Positions 28,482-38,154 of a stretch of 41,356 nucleotides of DNA are shown piece after piece. The DNA is from Pseudomonadota bacterium (lineage in GTDB: Bacteria > Pseudomonadota > Gammaproteobacteria > Acidiferrobacterales > Acidiferrobacteraceae). Under the pieces are notes generated by a model that was given only the letters and a program-made list of their open reading frames with translations, was not told the origin of the DNA and did no database searches. Made by a program: the position numbers and the translations under genes. Numbering within the stretch: position 1 is the stretch's first letter; the number at the start of each line of letters is the position of its first letter. The stretch spans positions 1 to 41,356 of the forward strand of contig JAKAXM010000018.1 in NCBI GenBank assembly GCA_021816625.1, read 5' to 3'.

Positions 28482-28850
28482 ATGATTCAGATGCAGAGCG
28501 TGCTGTCCGTCGCGGACAATAGTGGGGCCAAGAAGGTTCAGTGCATCAAGGTCCTCGGGGGATCAAAGCGCCGGTACGCGGGGATAGGCGACATCATCAA
28601 GATCAGCATCAAGGAAGCGGTGCCGCGCGGCCGCGTGAAGAAGGGCGATGTCTACGATGCCGTGATCGTGCGCACCAAGGTTGGCGTGCGCCGTGCGGAT
28701 GGTTCGGTCGTTCGTTTCGATAGCAATGCTGCGGTGTTGCTGAATCCGCAGCATCAGCCGGTCGGGACCCGTATCTTTGGGCCCGTCACCCGCGAACTTC
28801 GCGGAGAGCAGTTCATGAAAATTATTTCGCTTGCTCCTGAAGTGATATAG
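28482..28850 (+). CDS. rplN: 50S ribosomal protein L14
   Basis: L14 binds 23S rRNA at the subunit interface near the sarcin-ricin loop and is the target of the silencing factor RsfS. The 122-aa product has the family core [37 protein letters not shown] (in part) and ends [18 protein letters not shown]. The frame is open to 28452, but ATG 28482 gives the family N-terminus [15 protein letters not shown] and has GGAAGGAAC just upstream. It opens the spc group. Confidence 0.97.
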   Translation: MIQMQSVLSVADNSGAKKVQCIKVLGGSKRRYAGIGDIIKISIKEAVPRGRVKKGDVYDAVIVRTKVGVRRADGSVVRFDSNAAVLLNPQHQPVGTRIFGPVTRELRGEQFMKIISLAPEVI

Positions 28851-28857
28851 GTGCGTC

Positions 28858-29175
28858 ATGCAAAAGATCCGAAAAGGCGATGAGGTGGTGGTACGCGTCG
28901 GTAAGGACAAGGGTAAGCGCGGCAACGTGCTGCGCGTCTTGGCCGACGGCCGCGTGCTTGTCGAGAACGTGAACCGCGTGAAGCGGCACGTGCGCCCAAA
29001 CCCCAACAAGAACGTGACTGGCGGCATTGAGGAGCGTGAGGCCCCCATCGCCGGCGCGAACGTGGCCTTGTTCAACAAGGCAACCGGGAAAGGGGAGCGG
29101 GTCGGGTTTCGGGTCTTGGATGACGGCCGTAAGGTGCGCGTATTCAAGCGCAGCGGCGAAGTCGTTGACGTTTAG
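28858..29175 (+). CDS. rplX: 50S ribosomal protein L24
   Basis: L24 initiates 50S assembly. The 105-aa product has a KOW motif near the N-terminus ([24 protein letters not shown]) and the conserved [22 protein letters not shown]. Length equals E. coli (104 aa). It lies 7 nt after rplN and 3 nt before rplE. Confidence 0.97.
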   Translation: MQKIRKGDEVVVRVGKDKGKRGNVLRVLADGRVLVENVNRVKRHVRPNPNKNVTGGIEEREAPIAGANVALFNKATGKGERVGFRVLDDGRKVRVFKRSGEVVDV

Positions 29176-29178
29176 GGG

Positions 29179-29727
29179 ATGGCGATGACGAGCAGGCTGC
29201 AGGAACTATACGAAAAGACGATCCGCCCGGAGCTCATGAGCCGGTTTAACTACGCCAATGCCATGCAGGTCCCACGGCTCGTGAAGGTGACGCTCAATAT
29301 GGGCGTGGGCGAGGCCTTGGCCGATAAGAAGGTCATAGAGAACGCGGTAGGGGACATGCAGGCGATCAGCGGCCAGAAGCCGGTGGTGACGCGGGCGCGC
29401 AAATCGGTGGCGGCCTTCAAGGTACGCGAGGACTGGCCCATCGGTTGCAAGGTGACGCTGCGGCGCACGCGGATGTACGATTTCATGGACCGCTTGATCA
29501 GCGTGGCGTTGCCCCGGGTCCGGGACTTCCGGGGCTTGCCCGGTCGGTCGTTCGACGGTCAGGGCAATTACTCCCTAGGGATCAAGGAACAGATCATCTT
29601 CCCGGAGATCGAGTACGACAAGATCGACGCGATCCGGGGCATGGATATCACCATTACGACGACTGCGAAGACCGACGAGGAGGCCCAGGCCTTGTTGTTG
29701 GCGTTCAAGTTGCCGATTCGGGTTTAA
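29179..29727 (+). CDS. rplE: 50S ribosomal protein L5
   Basis: L5 binds 5S rRNA together with L18 and forms the central protuberance. The 182-aa sequence contains [43 protein letters not shown] and [30 protein letters not shown] (in part). ATG 29179 is used; ATG 29185 is an alternative two codons on. In E. coli the spc repressor S8 acts at the rplE start; I could not establish an S8-like stem here. Confidence 0.97.
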   Translation: MAMTSRLQELYEKTIRPELMSRFNYANAMQVPRLVKVTLNMGVGEALADKKVIENAVGDMQAISGQKPVVTRARKSVAAFKVREDWPIGCKVTLRRTRMYDFMDRLISVALPRVRDFRGLPGRSFDGQGNYSLGIKEQIIFPEIEYDKIDAIRGMDITITTTAKTDEEAQALLLAFKLPIRV

Positions 29728-29736
29728 GGGGCGCAC

Positions 29737-30042
29737 ATGGCGAAAAAGTCCAAGATTTGGCGTAATCGGCAGCGGATCGCGGTAGTGGCGAAGTTTGCGG
29801 CCCGGCGGGCGGAGCTCAAGGCAGCCTCCGTGAACATGCGGTTGTCGGAAGAGGAGCGCCAGCAGGCCTTCGCGGAGCTTGCCAAGCAGCCGCGCAATGC
29901 CTGTCCGGTGCGGGTGCGTAACCGATGCTATATGACCGGGCGCTCGCGGGGTTATTACCGGAAATTTGGCCTGGGGCGCAATAAATTGCGCGAGATGATG
30001 ATGCGCGGCGAGATACCGGGCGTCGTGAAGGCGAGCTGGTAG
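29737..30042 (+). CDS. rpsN: 30S ribosomal protein S14 (zinc-free long form)
   Basis: S14 belongs to the 30S head. The 101-aa length and the motif [35 protein letters not shown] (in part) identify the long C-minus form without the CxxC zinc ribbon. It ends in VKASW as in E. coli (101 aa). It lies 9 nt after rplE. The contrast with the zinc-type S4 at 34856 is noted as a finding. Confidence 0.97.
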   Translation: MAKKSKIWRNRQRIAVVAKFAARRAELKAASVNMRLSEEERQQAFAELAKQPRNACPVRVRNRCYMTGRSRGYYRKFGLGRNKLREMMMRGEIPGVVKASW

Positions 30043-30052
30043 GGGCTGACTT

Positions 30053-30442
30053 ATGATGAACGATCCGATCGCAGACATGCTTACGCGTATCCGCAATGCC
30101 CAGCGGGCCGAGAAGGTGAGCGTGCGTATGGCGGCCTCCAAGCCCAAGAAGAGCCTGGCAAAGATCCTGAAGGACGAGGGCTATGTGACCGATTTCCGGG
30201 TTATCGATGGTCCCAAGCCCGAGCTTGAACTTGAGCTTAAGTATTATGCCGGCCGGCCCGTGATCACGCGGATCGACCGCGTGAGCCGGGGGGGGCGCCG
30301 CGTGTATCGGGCACGGGACGCCCTGCCCACGGTGGAAGGCGGGCTCGGGATAGCGGTCGTGTCCACGTCCAAGGGTCTCATGACCGATAGGGCCGCACGG
30401 CAGGCGGGTCTCGGTGGCGAGATCGTGTGCGTGGTGGTCTAA
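30053..30442 (+). CDS. rpsH: 30S ribosomal protein S8
   Basis: S8 binds the central domain of 16S rRNA and represses the spc operon in E. coli. The 129-aa protein starts [21 protein letters not shown] and ends with the RNA-binding block [28 protein letters not shown] (in part). Two ATG codons are adjacent (30053, 30056); the first has the better spacing to AGGGG. Length matches E. coli (130 aa). Confidence 0.97.
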   Translation: MMNDPIADMLTRIRNAQRAEKVSVRMAASKPKKSLAKILKDEGYVTDFRVIDGPKPELELELKYYAGRPVITRIDRVSRGGRRVYRARDALPTVEGGLGIAVVSTSKGLMTDRAARQAGLGGEIVCVVV

Positions 30443-30452
30443 GGAGTAGGGT

Positions 30453-30986
30453 ATGTCGCGAGTAGCAAAGAATCCGGTCGCCCTTCCCAATGGCGTCGTG
30501 ATGAGCCGGAATGGCGCGGAGCTTACGATTAAAGGACCGAAGGGCGAGCTCGCCCATCGGCTGCACGCCTTGGTGGAGCTCGAGCAGGACGGTGCGACCT
30601 TGAAGTTTGCGCCGTCCGACGCGTCGAGTTTCGCCAACGCCCTGTCGGGAACGACGCGGGCCTTGGTACAGAACATGGTCACGGGCGTCACCAAGGGTTT
30701 CGAGCGGCGGCTTACGATCATTGGGGTCGGTTATCGGGCGGCGGTCCAAGGCCGCAAGCTCAACCTGACTCTGGGTTTTTCGCATCCGGTCGTCTATGAC
30801 ATCCCCGCGGGGATCACGATCGAGACGCCAAGCCAGACCGAGATCGTCATTAAAGGGGCCGACAGGCAGCGCGTCGGTCAGGTTGCCGCCGAAGTTCGCA
30901 GCTTTCGTCCGCCTGAGCCCTACAAGGGTAAGGGTGTGCGCTATAGCGACGAAGTGGTGGTGAAGAAAGAAGCGAAGAAGAAGTAA
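30453..30986 (+). CDS. rplF: 50S ribosomal protein L6
   Basis: L6 lies near the sarcin-ricin loop and the factor-binding site. The 177-aa product begins [15 protein letters not shown] and carries the signature [24 protein letters not shown] (in part) at the C-terminus. It consists of two similar alpha/beta domains. It lies 10 nt after rpsH with TAAGGAG overlapping the rpsH stop. Length equals E. coli (177 aa). Confidence 0.98.
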   Translation: MSRVAKNPVALPNGVVMSRNGAELTIKGPKGELAHRLHALVELEQDGATLKFAPSDASSFANALSGTTRALVQNMVTGVTKGFERRLTIIGVGYRAAVQGRKLNLTLGFSHPVVYDIPAGITIETPSQTEIVIKGADRQRVGQVAAEVRSFRPPEPYKGKGVRYSDEVVVKKEAKKK

Positions 30987-30995
30987 GGCGGCCCT

Positions 30996-31349
30996 ATGAA
31001 AGATAAGGTGGGATCACGGAAGCGGCGGGCATTTCGCGGCCGCAAGCGTATCGCGAGCCTGGGCGTGCAGAGGCTTTGCATACACAGGACGCCGCGGCAT
31101 ATGTATGCGCAGATCATAGGACCCGATAGCCGGGTGATCGCGAGCGCATCGACTGTGGAGGCCGAGGTACGCAAGGGCCTGGCCACGGGCGGTAACGTGA
31201 ACGCCGCGCAGATCGTCGGCAAGAGAATTGCCGAGAAGGCGAAGGCCGTGGGAGTCAGCAAGGTGGCGTTCGACCGGTCGGGGTTCCGCTACCATGGGCG
31301 CGTGAAGGCCCTGGCGGACGCGGCGCGCGAAGGCGGACTGGAGTTCTAA
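30996..31349 (+). CDS. rplR: 50S ribosomal protein L18
   Basis: L18 binds 5S rRNA with L5. The 117-aa product begins with a basic tail [21 protein letters not shown], then [28 protein letters not shown] (in part), and ends [26 protein letters not shown] (in part), the typical terminus. Length equals E. coli (117 aa). It is 9 nt after rplF. Confidence 0.98.
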   Translation: MKDKVGSRKRRAFRGRKRIASLGVQRLCIHRTPRHMYAQIIGPDSRVIASASTVEAEVRKGLATGGNVNAAQIVGKRIAEKAKAVGVSKVAFDRSGFRYHGRVKALADAAREGGLEF

Positions 31350-31359
31350 GGAGGCGGCG

Positions 31360-31875
31360 GTGGCGGCAGGCGGATCGGAAAACGAAGGCTATAGCGATAA
31401 CCTTCAAGAGAAACTCATAAGCATCAATCGCGTGGCCAAGGTCGTTAAGGGAGGCCGGCAGTTCGGCTTTGCCGCCTTGACCGTGGTCGGTGATGGGGAT
31501 GGACGTGTCGGTATCGGCCAGGGTAAGGCCCGCGAGGTACCCGTCGCCGTGCAGAAGGCAATGGACGATGCGCGGCGCAATATGGTGCGGGTGCACCTGA
31601 AGAACGGGACCTTGCACTATGGCGTGACGGCAAACCACGGTGCGTCGAAGGTCGTCATGCGGCCAGCCTCGGAAGGCACAGGGGTTATCGCCGGTGGGGC
31701 GATGCGCGCGGTATTTGAAGTGGTGGGCGTGCGTAACGTGCTGGCGAAATGCCTGGGTTCAACGAACCCGATCAATGTCGTGCGGGCGACACTCAAGGCC
31801 TTGCTCGATATCAGCAATCCAGCGGAGATAGCCGCCAAGCGCGGTAAGACCGTGGAAGAGATCACGGGCGGCTAG
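31360..31875 (+). CDS. rpsE: 30S ribosomal protein S5
   Basis: S5 contacts mRNA at the entry channel and influences accuracy. The 171-aa sequence has the dsRBD-like signature [31 protein letters not shown] (in part), including the loop altered in spectinomycin-resistant mutants elsewhere; no deletion is evident. The start is GTG 31360, directly after TAAGGAGGCGGC, a strong ribosome binding site. Length is close to E. coli (167 aa). Confidence 0.97.
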   Translation: MAAGGSENEGYSDNLQEKLISINRVAKVVKGGRQFGFAALTVVGDGDGRVGIGQGKAREVPVAVQKAMDDARRNMVRVHLKNGTLHYGVTANHGASKVVMRPASEGTGVIAGGAMRAVFEVVGVRNVLAKCLGSTNPINVVRATLKALLDISNPAEIAAKRGKTVEEITGG

Positions 31876-31883
31876 GGGCAGAT

Positions 31884-32072
31884 ATGAGCAAGAAGCAGCT
31901 TAAGGTGACGTTGGTGCGGAGCATGTTCGGCACGGGTGCGCGGCACCAGGCCTGCGTACGTGGGCTGGGTTTGCGCCGCATGCACCATACGGTGCTGGTC
32001 GAGGACAGTGCGGCCACGCGCGGCATGGTACGCAAGGTCTCGTATATGGTGAAGTGTGAGGAGGTGCAGTGA
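31884..32072 (+). CDS. rpmD: 50S ribosomal protein L30
   Basis: L30 is a small 50S protein bound near 5S rRNA. The 62-aa product begins [41 protein letters not shown] (in part), the family core, and ends [11 protein letters not shown]. It is 8 nt after rpsE. Its stop TGA overlaps the rplO ATG (TGATG). Confidence 0.97.
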   Translation: MSKKQLKVTLVRSMFGTGARHQACVRGLGLRRMHHTVLVEDSAATRGMVRKVSYMVKCEEVQ

Positions 32073-32500
32073 TGCGGCTCAATACCATCAAGCCGGATCA
32101 GCACCGGACGGCGCCGCGGCGCGTTGGACGCGGCGGGGGTTCCGGCCTTGGCAAGACCTGCGGACGCGGCCATAAAGGGCAGCGCGCGCGGGCCGGCGGT
32201 TATCACAAGCTCGGATTTGAAGGCGGCCAGATGCCCTTGCAGCGGCGGCTACCCAAGTTCGGCTTCCGCTCGCCGGTGGCTGCGGATACCGCGGCCGTGC
32301 GTTTGGGCGAATTGCGGGGCCTGGAAGGGACCGTGGATCTCGCCGCGCTGAAGGCGGCCAATATCGTGGGCACCGCGGTCTTGAAGGCCCGCGTGTTCCT
32401 GTCGGGATCGGTCGAGAAGGCCCTCGTGCTGCGCGGCATCGCCGTCACCAAGGGTGCGCGAGCCGCGATCGAGGCGGCGGGCGGTCGGGTCGAGGACTAA
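32072..32500 (+). CDS. rplO: 50S ribosomal protein L15
   Basis: L15 is a late assembly protein spanning several 23S domains. The 142-aa product has the Gly/Arg-rich extension [25 protein letters not shown] and a C-terminal globular part ending [18 protein letters not shown] 32072 is chosen over GTG 32069 because GAGGAGG lies at the right distance. It overlaps rpmD by 1 nt and secY by 1 nt (TAATG). Confidence 0.97.
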   Translation: MRLNTIKPDQHRTAPRRVGRGGGSGLGKTCGRGHKGQRARAGGYHKLGFEGGQMPLQRRLPKFGFRSPVAADTAAVRLGELRGLEGTVDLAALKAANIVGTAVLKARVFLSGSVEKALVLRGIAVTKGARAAIEAAGGRVED

Positions 32501-33861
32501 TGGCCCTTAAGGACGTCAAGCGGCAGGGAACCCTGACGCCCGGCATGCTGGGGCGCTTGAGCGACCTCAAGCAGCGGCTGCTGTTCCTGCTAGGGGCGCT
32601 GGTGGTGTTCCGGGTCGGTACGCATATCCCGGTCCCGGGTATCAATGGCGCGGCGCTGGCGGCGCTCTTCCAGAAGGCGAGCGGCTCCATCATCGGGATG
32701 TTCAATATGTTTTCCGGTGGGGCGCTGCAGCGCCTTTCGGTGTTTGCGCTCGGGATCATGCCGTATATCTCGGCGTCTATCGTGATCCAGATCCTGACGC
32801 CGGTGATTCCGAAGCTCGAGGAGCTGCGCAAAGACGGGGGCGAGGCCGGGCGTCGCAAGCTGACCCAGTACACGCGGTATGGCACGGTGATATTGGCGGC
32901 CTTTCAGGGGCTTGGCATATCGATAGCGCTCGAGCACCAGACCGCAGGTGGGGTGTCGGTCGTGATGCACCCGGGCCTGGCCTTCGAGCTCTTTACGATG
33001 GTGACCCTGGTCGCCGGGACCATGTTTCTTATGTGGCTTGGGGAGCAGATCACCGAGCGCGGTATCGGCAACGGGATCTCGATGATCATTTTTGCCGGGA
33101 TCGTGGCGGGGCTTCCGCAGGCGATCGGCGGGACCCTTGAGCTTGCGAGCAATGGCTCGTTCCAGCCTCTGTTCGTGTTGCTGTTGTTTGTCGTAGCCCT
33201 TGGTGTGACGGCCTTCGTGGTGTTTGTAGAGCGGGGCCAGCGGCGTGTGACGGTGACCTATGCCAAGCGCCAGCAAGGCCGCAAGGTGTTTGGGGGCCAG
33301 ACCACCCACCTGCCGCTCAAGGTAAACACCGCGGGGGTCATTCCGCCGATCTTTGCCTCGAGCATGATCTTGTTCCCGACCATGGCGGCCAATTGGTTTG
33401 GGCAGGCGAAGGGCATGGGCTGGTTGCACGCAGTGTCGGCCGCGCTAGCGCCCGGCCAACCGATTTATTTGATCGTATTTACCGTCGCGGTGATGTTTTT
33501 TTCGTTCTTTTACACCGCGATGATCATGGACCCGAAGGATACGGCGGACAACCTGAAGAAATCCGGGGCGTTTATCCCCGGAATACGGCCCGGTGAGCAG
33601 ACCCGGCGCTATATCGATGACGTGATGTCGCGGCTCACCTTGTCGGGAGGCATCTACATCACCTTGGTGTCCTTGCTGCCGGAATTCTTGATCTTGAAGT
33701 GGAATGTGCCGTTTTACTTTGGAGGCACATCGCTATTGATCATCGTGGTGGTGAGCATGGATTTCATGGCACAGGTGCAGGCGCACCTGATGTCGCACCA
33801 GTACGAAAGTCTTTTGAAGAAAGCGAACCTCACGGCTGGGGTAAGCGGGCTGCCTAAGTAG
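32500..33861 (+). CDS. secY: Preprotein translocase subunit SecY
   Basis: SecY is the channel protein of the Sec translocon in the inner membrane, working with SecE (7360-7704) and SecA. The 453-aa product shows ten hydrophobic segments, the plug region after [15 protein letters not shown], the cytosolic loop [14 protein letters not shown], the signature [36 protein letters not shown] (in part), and [25 protein letters not shown] (in part) at the end. Length is near E. coli (443 aa). Its location in the spc operon ties channel supply to ribosome synthesis. Confidence 0.98.
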   Translation: MALKDVKRQGTLTPGMLGRLSDLKQRLLFLLGALVVFRVGTHIPVPGINGAALAALFQKASGSIIGMFNMFSGGALQRLSVFALGIMPYISASIVIQILTPVIPKLEELRKDGGEAGRRKLTQYTRYGTVILAAFQGLGISIALEHQTAGGVSVVMHPGLAFELFTMVTLVAGTMFLMWLGEQITERGIGNGISMIIFAGIVAGLPQAIGGTLELASNGSFQPLFVLLLFVVALGVTAFVVFVERGQRRVTVTYAKRQQGRKVFGGQTTHLPLKVNTAGVIPPIFASSMILFPTMAANWFGQAKGMGWLHAVSAALAPGQPIYLIVFTVAVMFFSFFYTAMIMDPKDTADNLKKSGAFIPGIRPGEQTRRYIDDVMSRLTLSGGIYITLVSLLPEFLILKWNVPFYFGGTSLLIIVVVSMDFMAQVQAHLMSHQYESLLKKANLTAGVSGLPK

Positions 33862-33869
33862 GGGAAACC

Positions 33870-33983
33870 ATGAAAGTCAGGGCATCGGTAAGAAAGTTAT
33901 GCCGTAACTGCAAGATAGTGCGGCGCAAGGGCGTGGTTCGTATCGTGTGTAGCGAGGCTCGGCACAAGCAGCGCCAGGGCTAG
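33870..33983 (+). CDS. rpmJ: 50S ribosomal protein L36 (zinc-binding form)
   Basis: This 37-aa gene reads [20 protein letters not shown] then [17 protein letters not shown]. Cys11, Cys14, Cys27 and His32 form the zinc site of the C-plus L36. GGGGAAACC precedes the ATG. It lies 8 nt after secY, the standard place at the end of the spc operon. It is easily missed because of its size. Confidence 0.97.
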   Translation: MKVRASVRKLCRNCKIVRRKGVVRIVCSEARHKQRQG

Positions 33984-33985
33984 GG

Positions 33986-34059
33986 TTGATCTTCGCGTGT
34001 TTCTAGGCTAGGCTTGCGCGCTTTTCGGTGGCGAAGAGGCGTTTAGGAGAGAGAGTACG
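33986..34059 (+). promoter_or_regulatory. Alpha operon promoter and leader candidate
   Basis: TTGATC (33986-33991), a 17-nt spacer and TAGGCT (34009-34014) form a moderate sigma-70 promoter between rpmJ and rpsM. Just after it CTTTTCG (34021-34027) pairs with CGAAGAG (34032-34038), and GGAGAGAG follows before the ATG. In E. coli, S4 represses the alpha operon at a pseudoknot overlapping the rpsM start. A pseudoknot here is not shown. Confidence 0.4.
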
Positions 34060-34416
34060 ATGGCCCGTATTGCAGGCATCAATATCCCCAACCACAAGCA
34101 TGTGGAGATTGGGCTTACGTCCATTTACGGCATCGGTCGGCAGCGCTCGCGGCAGATCTGTGGGGCGGCCGGGGTCGCTACGACGGCTAAGGTCAAAGAC
34201 TTGACGGACGCCGAGGTCGAGAAGATTCGTGCCGAGGTCGGCAAGCTCACGGTCGAGGGCGATTTGCGCCGGACCGTTTCTATGAATATCAAGCGACTCA
34301 TGGATATTGGCAGCTACCGCGGTATGCGGCATCGCCGGGGACTGCCGGTGCGCGGGCAGCGGACCAAGACCAATGCCCGCACCCGCAAGGGGCCGCGCAA
34401 GGGCATCCGCAAGTAA
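34060..34416 (+). CDS. rpsM: 30S ribosomal protein S13
   Basis: S13 lies in the 30S head and forms bridges with 50S and contacts to P-site tRNA through its C-terminal tail. The 118-aa product begins [30 protein letters not shown] (in part) and ends with the basic signature [20 protein letters not shown]. Length equals E. coli (118 aa). It opens the alpha operon. Confidence 0.98.
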   Translation: MARIAGINIPNHKHVEIGLTSIYGIGRQRSRQICGAAGVATTAKVKDLTDAEVEKIRAEVGKLTVEGDLRRTVSMNIKRLMDIGSYRGMRHRRGLPVRGQRTKTNARTRKGPRKGIRK

Positions 34417-34438
34417 AAAGGATTAATTAAGGACACGT

Positions 34439-34840
34439 ATGGCGACGACTAATACACCCGCAGCGAGCAAGGCCAAAAAGCGCGTCAAGAAAAACGTGGC
34501 CGAAGGCGTTGCGCATATCCAGGCCTCTTTCAATAACACGGTGATTACGATTACCGATCGCCAGGGCAACGTACTGTCATGGGCGACGGCAGGTGGCGCC
34601 GGGTTCCGGGGCTCGCGCAAAAGCACGCCGTTTGCGGCACAGGTCGCCTCTGATAAGGCGGGACGCGCCGCCCAGGAATTTGGCGTAAAGGCGCTTGAGA
34701 TCCGCGTTAAAGGTCCAGGGCCGGGGCGCGACTCGGCCGTCCGGGCCTTGCACTCGGCGGGTTTTGAGATCAGCAACATCATAGACGTGACACCTATCCC
34801 CCACAACGGTTGTCGTCCGGCCAAGCGCCGGCGTGTATAG
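34439..34840 (+). CDS. rpsK: 30S ribosomal protein S11
   Basis: S11 lies on the 30S platform at the mRNA exit near the Shine-Dalgarno helix. The 133-aa product has a basic N-terminal tail, [22 protein letters not shown], and the C-terminal signature [18 protein letters not shown]. Length is close to E. coli (129 aa). TTAAGGAC precedes the ATG, and rpsD follows after 15 nt. Confidence 0.98.
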   Translation: MATTNTPAASKAKKRVKKNVAEGVAHIQASFNNTVITITDRQGNVLSWATAGGAGFRGSRKSTPFAAQVASDKAGRAAQEFGVKALEIRVKGPGPGRDSAVRALHSAGFEISNIIDVTPIPHNGCRPAKRRRV

Positions 34841-34855
34841 CGGAGAGAGATAAGA

Positions 34856-35482
34856 ATGGCCCGTGAGACCGATGCAAAATGCCGTCAGTGCCGGCGCGAG
34901 GGCGGTAAGCTCTTTCTGAAGGGAGAGAAGTGCTTTACGGACAAGTGTCCGGTGTCGAAGCGCACCTATCCGCCGGGGCAGCATGGGCAGCGGCGCAGCC
35001 GTTTGTCGGATTACGGGACGCAGTTGCGCGAGAAGCAGAAGCTTCGCCGGATCTATGGCGTGCTCGAGGCGCAGTTTGCGAATTACTATGGCGAGGCGGA
35101 CCGGCGCCGGGGCAATACGGGCGAGAACCTATTGAAGCTCTTGGAGTCGCGGCTCGATAACGTCGTGCATCGCATGGGCTTTGGGGCATCCCGGTCGGAG
35201 GCACGCCAGCTCGTCCGTCACAATAGCATTTTGGTGAACGGCAAACGTGTGAACATCCCGGCTTATCAACTGAGCGCGCAGGATACCGTGGAGTTGAGCG
35301 TCAAGGGCAAGGAGCAGCTGCGCGTGAAGGCAGCCCTCGAGGCCGCCGAGCAGCGCGGGTTTCCGGAATGGGTGGATGTCGACGTCAAGGGAATGAAGGG
35401 TACTTTCAAGGCGGTTCCGGAGCGTACGGATCTGCCGAGCGAGATCAACGAGCAGTTGGTGATAGCCCTGTACTCCAAGTAA
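34856..35482 (+). CDS. rpsD: 30S ribosomal protein S4 (zinc-finger form)
   Basis: S4 nucleates 30S assembly, helps decoding accuracy, and in E. coli represses the alpha operon. The 208-aa protein carries Cys9, Cys12, Cys26 and Cys31, the same spacing as the zinc finger of Thermus S4 and absent in E. coli S4. The rest is typical: [38 protein letters not shown], and the S4 RNA-binding domain [23 protein letters not shown] (in part). GGAGAGAG precedes the ATG. Confidence 0.98.
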   Translation: MARETDAKCRQCRREGGKLFLKGEKCFTDKCPVSKRTYPPGQHGQRRSRLSDYGTQLREKQKLRRIYGVLEAQFANYYGEADRRRGNTGENLLKLLESRLDNVVHRMGFGASRSEARQLVRHNSILVNGKRVNIPAYQLSAQDTVELSVKGKEQLRVKAALEAAEQRGFPEWVDVDVKGMKGTFKAVPERTDLPSEINEQLVIALYSK

Positions 35483-35501
35483 GCGGCGAGAGAGGATCGA
35501 T

Positions 35502-36506
35502 ATGCAGAGTTCGGCAGCGGAATTTCTTAAGCCTCGCAACGTTGGCGTCCAAACCCTGGGGCCGATGCGCGCACGCATCACGCTCGAACCGCTCGAACGC
35601 GGTTTTGGCCACACCCTAGGCAACGCGTTGCGCAGGATCTTGTTATCGTCCATGCCTGGCTGTGCGGTAACCGAGGCGCGGATCGAAGGCGTATTGCATG
35701 AGTACTCGACCATCGAAGGCGTACAGGAGGACGTGATCGACATCCTTTTGAACCTGAAGGGGTTGGCGATGCGCATGGAAGGTCGGGGCGAGACGCGGCT
35801 GATCGTGGACAAGATGGGCCCCGGGGTCGTGACGGCCGCCGATGTGCGCACCGACCAGAACGTCGAGATCGTGAACCCTGACTACGTCATTGCGACATTG
35901 ACCAAGGCCGTGCCGCTCAAGATGGAACTTACGGTGGTGGCGGGGCGGGGTTATGAGCCCGTACCGGCGCGGGCCGTGAACGAGGAGCGTGCGTTGGGCA
36001 GCATGCAGATCGATGCGTCCTTTAGCCCGATCCGCCGGGTCTCTTATACCGTGGAAAACGCGCGCGTAGAGCAGCGGACCGATCTCGATAAGCTCGTCTT
36101 GGATATCGAGACCAATGGCGCCATCGATCCTGAGGCCGCGGTACGCCGGGCCGCCAACATTCTGCGCGACCAGATGGCGGTGTTTGTCGACCTCGAGAGC
36201 AAGGGCAGCGAGGTCCGCGTCGAGGAAGAGCCGGATGTAAATCCGATTCTGCTGCGGCCGGTCGATGATCTGGAGCTCACCGTACGGTCGGCGAACTGCC
36301 TCAAGGCGGAGAACATCTTTTACATCGGCGATCTTGTGCAAAAGAGCGAGATGGAGCTTTTGAAGACGCCGAACCTCGGCAAGAAATCGCTGACCGAGAT
36401 TAAGGACGTCCTGGCGTCGCATGAGTTGACCCTAGAGATGAAGTTGGAAAACTGGCCGCCGGCATCGCTACGGAACAAGGTTCCCGGCGAAGGCCTGGAT
36501 CGGTAA
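35502..36506 (+). CDS. rpoA: DNA-directed RNA polymerase subunit alpha
   Basis: The 334-aa subunit dimerises to start polymerase assembly (N-terminal domain, about 1-235: [26 protein letters not shown]). Its C-terminal domain (about 250-334) binds UP elements and activators: [36 protein letters not shown] contains the Arg that corresponds to E. coli Arg265. Length is close to E. coli (329 aa). With rpoB and rpoC all core subunits are encoded in this window. GAGAGGATCG precedes the ATG. Confidence 0.98.
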   Translation: MQSSAAEFLKPRNVGVQTLGPMRARITLEPLERGFGHTLGNALRRILLSSMPGCAVTEARIEGVLHEYSTIEGVQEDVIDILLNLKGLAMRMEGRGETRLIVDKMGPGVVTAADVRTDQNVEIVNPDYVIATLTKAVPLKMELTVVAGRGYEPVPARAVNEERALGSMQIDASFSPIRRVSYTVENARVEQRTDLDKLVLDIETNGAIDPEAAVRRAANILRDQMAVFVDLESKGSEVRVEEEPDVNPILLRPVDDLELTVRSANCLKAENIFYIGDLVQKSEMELLKTPNLGKKSLTEIKDVLASHELTLEMKLENWPPASLRNKVPGEGLDR

Positions 36507-36522
36507 GAGAGAGGAATGATCC

Positions 36523-36918
36523 ATGCGGCACGGTAAGAGCGGACGGAAATTCAACGTAACGAGCGCGCACCGTAAGGCGCTTTTCAAGAACATGGCGGTA
36601 TCTCTGCTGCGCCACGAGCAGATCGTGACGACCTTGCCCAAGGCGAAGGAGCTGCGGCGTATCGCGGAGCCGCTCATCACCATGGGGAAGACGGCGACGG
36701 TTGCGAACCGGCGGCTGGCCTTTGCACGGCTTGGCGATCGCGAGATCGTGGGTAAACTCTTTGACGAGATCGGGGTGCGCTACCAGAATCGGCCGGGCGG
36801 TTATCTGCGGATCCTGAAGATGGGCCTGCGGGCCGGCGATACCGCGCCCATGGCGCTCGTACAGTTAATGGATCGGCCAGTAGCGGCCGAGGAAGAGACG
36901 GCGGGGGACGCGGCCTAG
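36523..36918 (+). CDS. rplQ: 50S ribosomal protein L17
   Basis: L17 lies near the tunnel exit. The 131-aa product begins [52 protein letters not shown] (family core, in part) and ends with an acidic tail ([12 protein letters not shown]). Length matches E. coli (127 aa). It is the last gene of the ribosomal protein supercluster; a terminator follows 29 nt after its stop. Confidence 0.98.
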   Translation: MRHGKSGRKFNVTSAHRKALFKNMAVSLLRHEQIVTTLPKAKELRRIAEPLITMGKTATVANRRLAFARLGDREIVGKLFDEIGVRYQNRPGGYLRILKMGLRAGDTAPMALVQLMDRPVAAEEETAGDAA

Positions 36919-36947
36919 ACCGCCTCCCCGCAGGCAGAAAGATACGC

Positions 36948-36975
36948 AAGGCCGGCAGCGATGCCGGCCTTTTTT
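36948..36975 (+). terminator. Intrinsic terminator after rplQ
   Basis: AAGGCCGGCA (36948-36957) pairs perfectly with TGCCGGCCTT (36962-36971) over a GCGA tetraloop and runs into TTTTT. It closes the alpha operon. The rest of the 156-nt gap to the next gene shows no other clear signal. Confidence 0.95.
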
Positions 36976-37074
36976 GTGGGGGCACCGAACCTGTCCGGCC
37001 CCGTCCCTTCGCCCGATGGTCGGAGCGCGCCGAGGGCGTTGTAATGGCCCCTCGCAAAACAGGGCGGATAGGGC

Positions 37075-38154
37075 ATGGAGGCCTTCAGGGACGCACGGCG
37101 CGCGCTTTTGGTGCGCCTGGACAATATCGGCGATGTCGTGATGCTGTCGCCGGCGGTGCGCGCGATCAAGCGGGCCTTGCCCCGCTTGCATCTGACTTTG
37201 ATGGTATCGCCGGCTGGGTCGGCCGTCGCCGGACTCATCCCCGGGGCAGACGAGGTCTTCGTGCACCGGGCCCTCTGGCAGGATGCGCGTGGCGAGATGG
37301 CCTTTGCCCCGGAACGGGAGCGGGGACTCATCGACGAACTGCGGCGGCGCCGTTTCGATGTCGCCTTGCTCTTTACGAGTTTTTCGCAAAGCCCTTATCC
37401 GGCCGCCTATGTTTGTTACCTAGCGGGGATACCGCGGCGCATCGGCCAGTCGCGGGAATTCGGGGGCGCGGTGTTGAGCCAGTGGGTGCCGCCGCTTCCC
37501 GACGCCACGCACCAGGTGGACCGCAACCTGCATTTGCTGGCTGGTGTCGGGATCCCCATCGGGGGCCCCGGGGCCTCCGCCCTGCGGCTGGCTGTGCCGC
37601 GCGCGGCCCGGCTGCAGGCCGAGACGCTCCTCAAGGCCCAGGGCGTGCGCGGGGGCTTCGTGGCGCTGGCGCCGGGGGCCACCTGTAGCGCCCGGCGCTA
37701 TCCCGCCGAGCGCTATGTCGAAGTGGCGGCCCGTTTGCAGCGCTTGGGGCATCAGGTTGTGGTGCTGGGGGGGGTTAAGGATAAGTCCTTGGGGGAGCAG
37801 GTGATCGCCTCGGCCTCGGGCGCGGTGTCCCTGTGCGGGCTTACGACTATTGCCGATCTCGCGGCGATCCTGCAGCGCGCCCGGCTGTTGGTGGCGAACG
37901 ACTCCGGCCCCATGCACGTCGCCGATGCCGTCGGCTGTCCGATGGTCATCCTGTATGCCGGTACCGAGCTCGAAGAGCAGTGGCGGCCCCGCACGGCCCC
38001 CGCCCGACTCTTGCGCCGGCCCACCTCCTGTTCCCCTTGTTACCGTTTCGAGTGCCCCAATGCCCTGGAGTGCCTGGCCTTCGGCCCCCAGGAGGTCGTA
38101 GCGGAGGCCTTGGCGCTGCTGGGCGAGACCCATCGGGAGGTGGCTGATGGCTGA
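37075..38154 (+). CDS. Glycosyltransferase family 9 (heptosyltransferase-like)
   Basis: The 359-aa protein belongs to the ADP-heptose:LPS heptosyltransferase family, which adds L-glycero-D-manno-heptose to the lipopolysaccharide inner core on the cytoplasmic face. Seen are the N-terminal VRLDNIGDVVMLSPAVRAIKRALP, the mid-protein VALAPGATCSARRYPAERYVEVA, GLTTIADLAAILQRARLLVANDSGPMHVADAVG (in part), and a Cys-rich C-terminal block (PTSCSPCYRFECPNALECL) typical of the family. Which heptose position it serves cannot be told. It overlaps the ADP-heptose synthesis gene hldE by 8 nt, which supports the substrate. ATG 37075 has only a weak ribosome binding site. Confidence 0.9.
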   Translation: MEAFRDARRALLVRLDNIGDVVMLSPAVRAIKRALPRLHLTLMVSPAGSAVAGLIPGADEVFVHRALWQDARGEMAFAPERERGLIDELRRRRFDVALLFTSFSQSPYPAAYVCYLAGIPRRIGQSREFGGAVLSQWVPPLPDATHQVDRNLHLLAGVGIPIGGPGASALRLAVPRAARLQAETLLKAQGVRGGFVALAPGATCSARRYPAERYVEVAARLQRLGHQVVVLGGVKDKSLGEQVIASASGAVSLCGLTTIADLAAILQRARLLVANDSGPMHVADAVGCPMVILYAGTELEEQWRPRTAPARLLRRPTSCSPCYRFECPNALECLAFGPQEVVAEALALLGETHREVADG

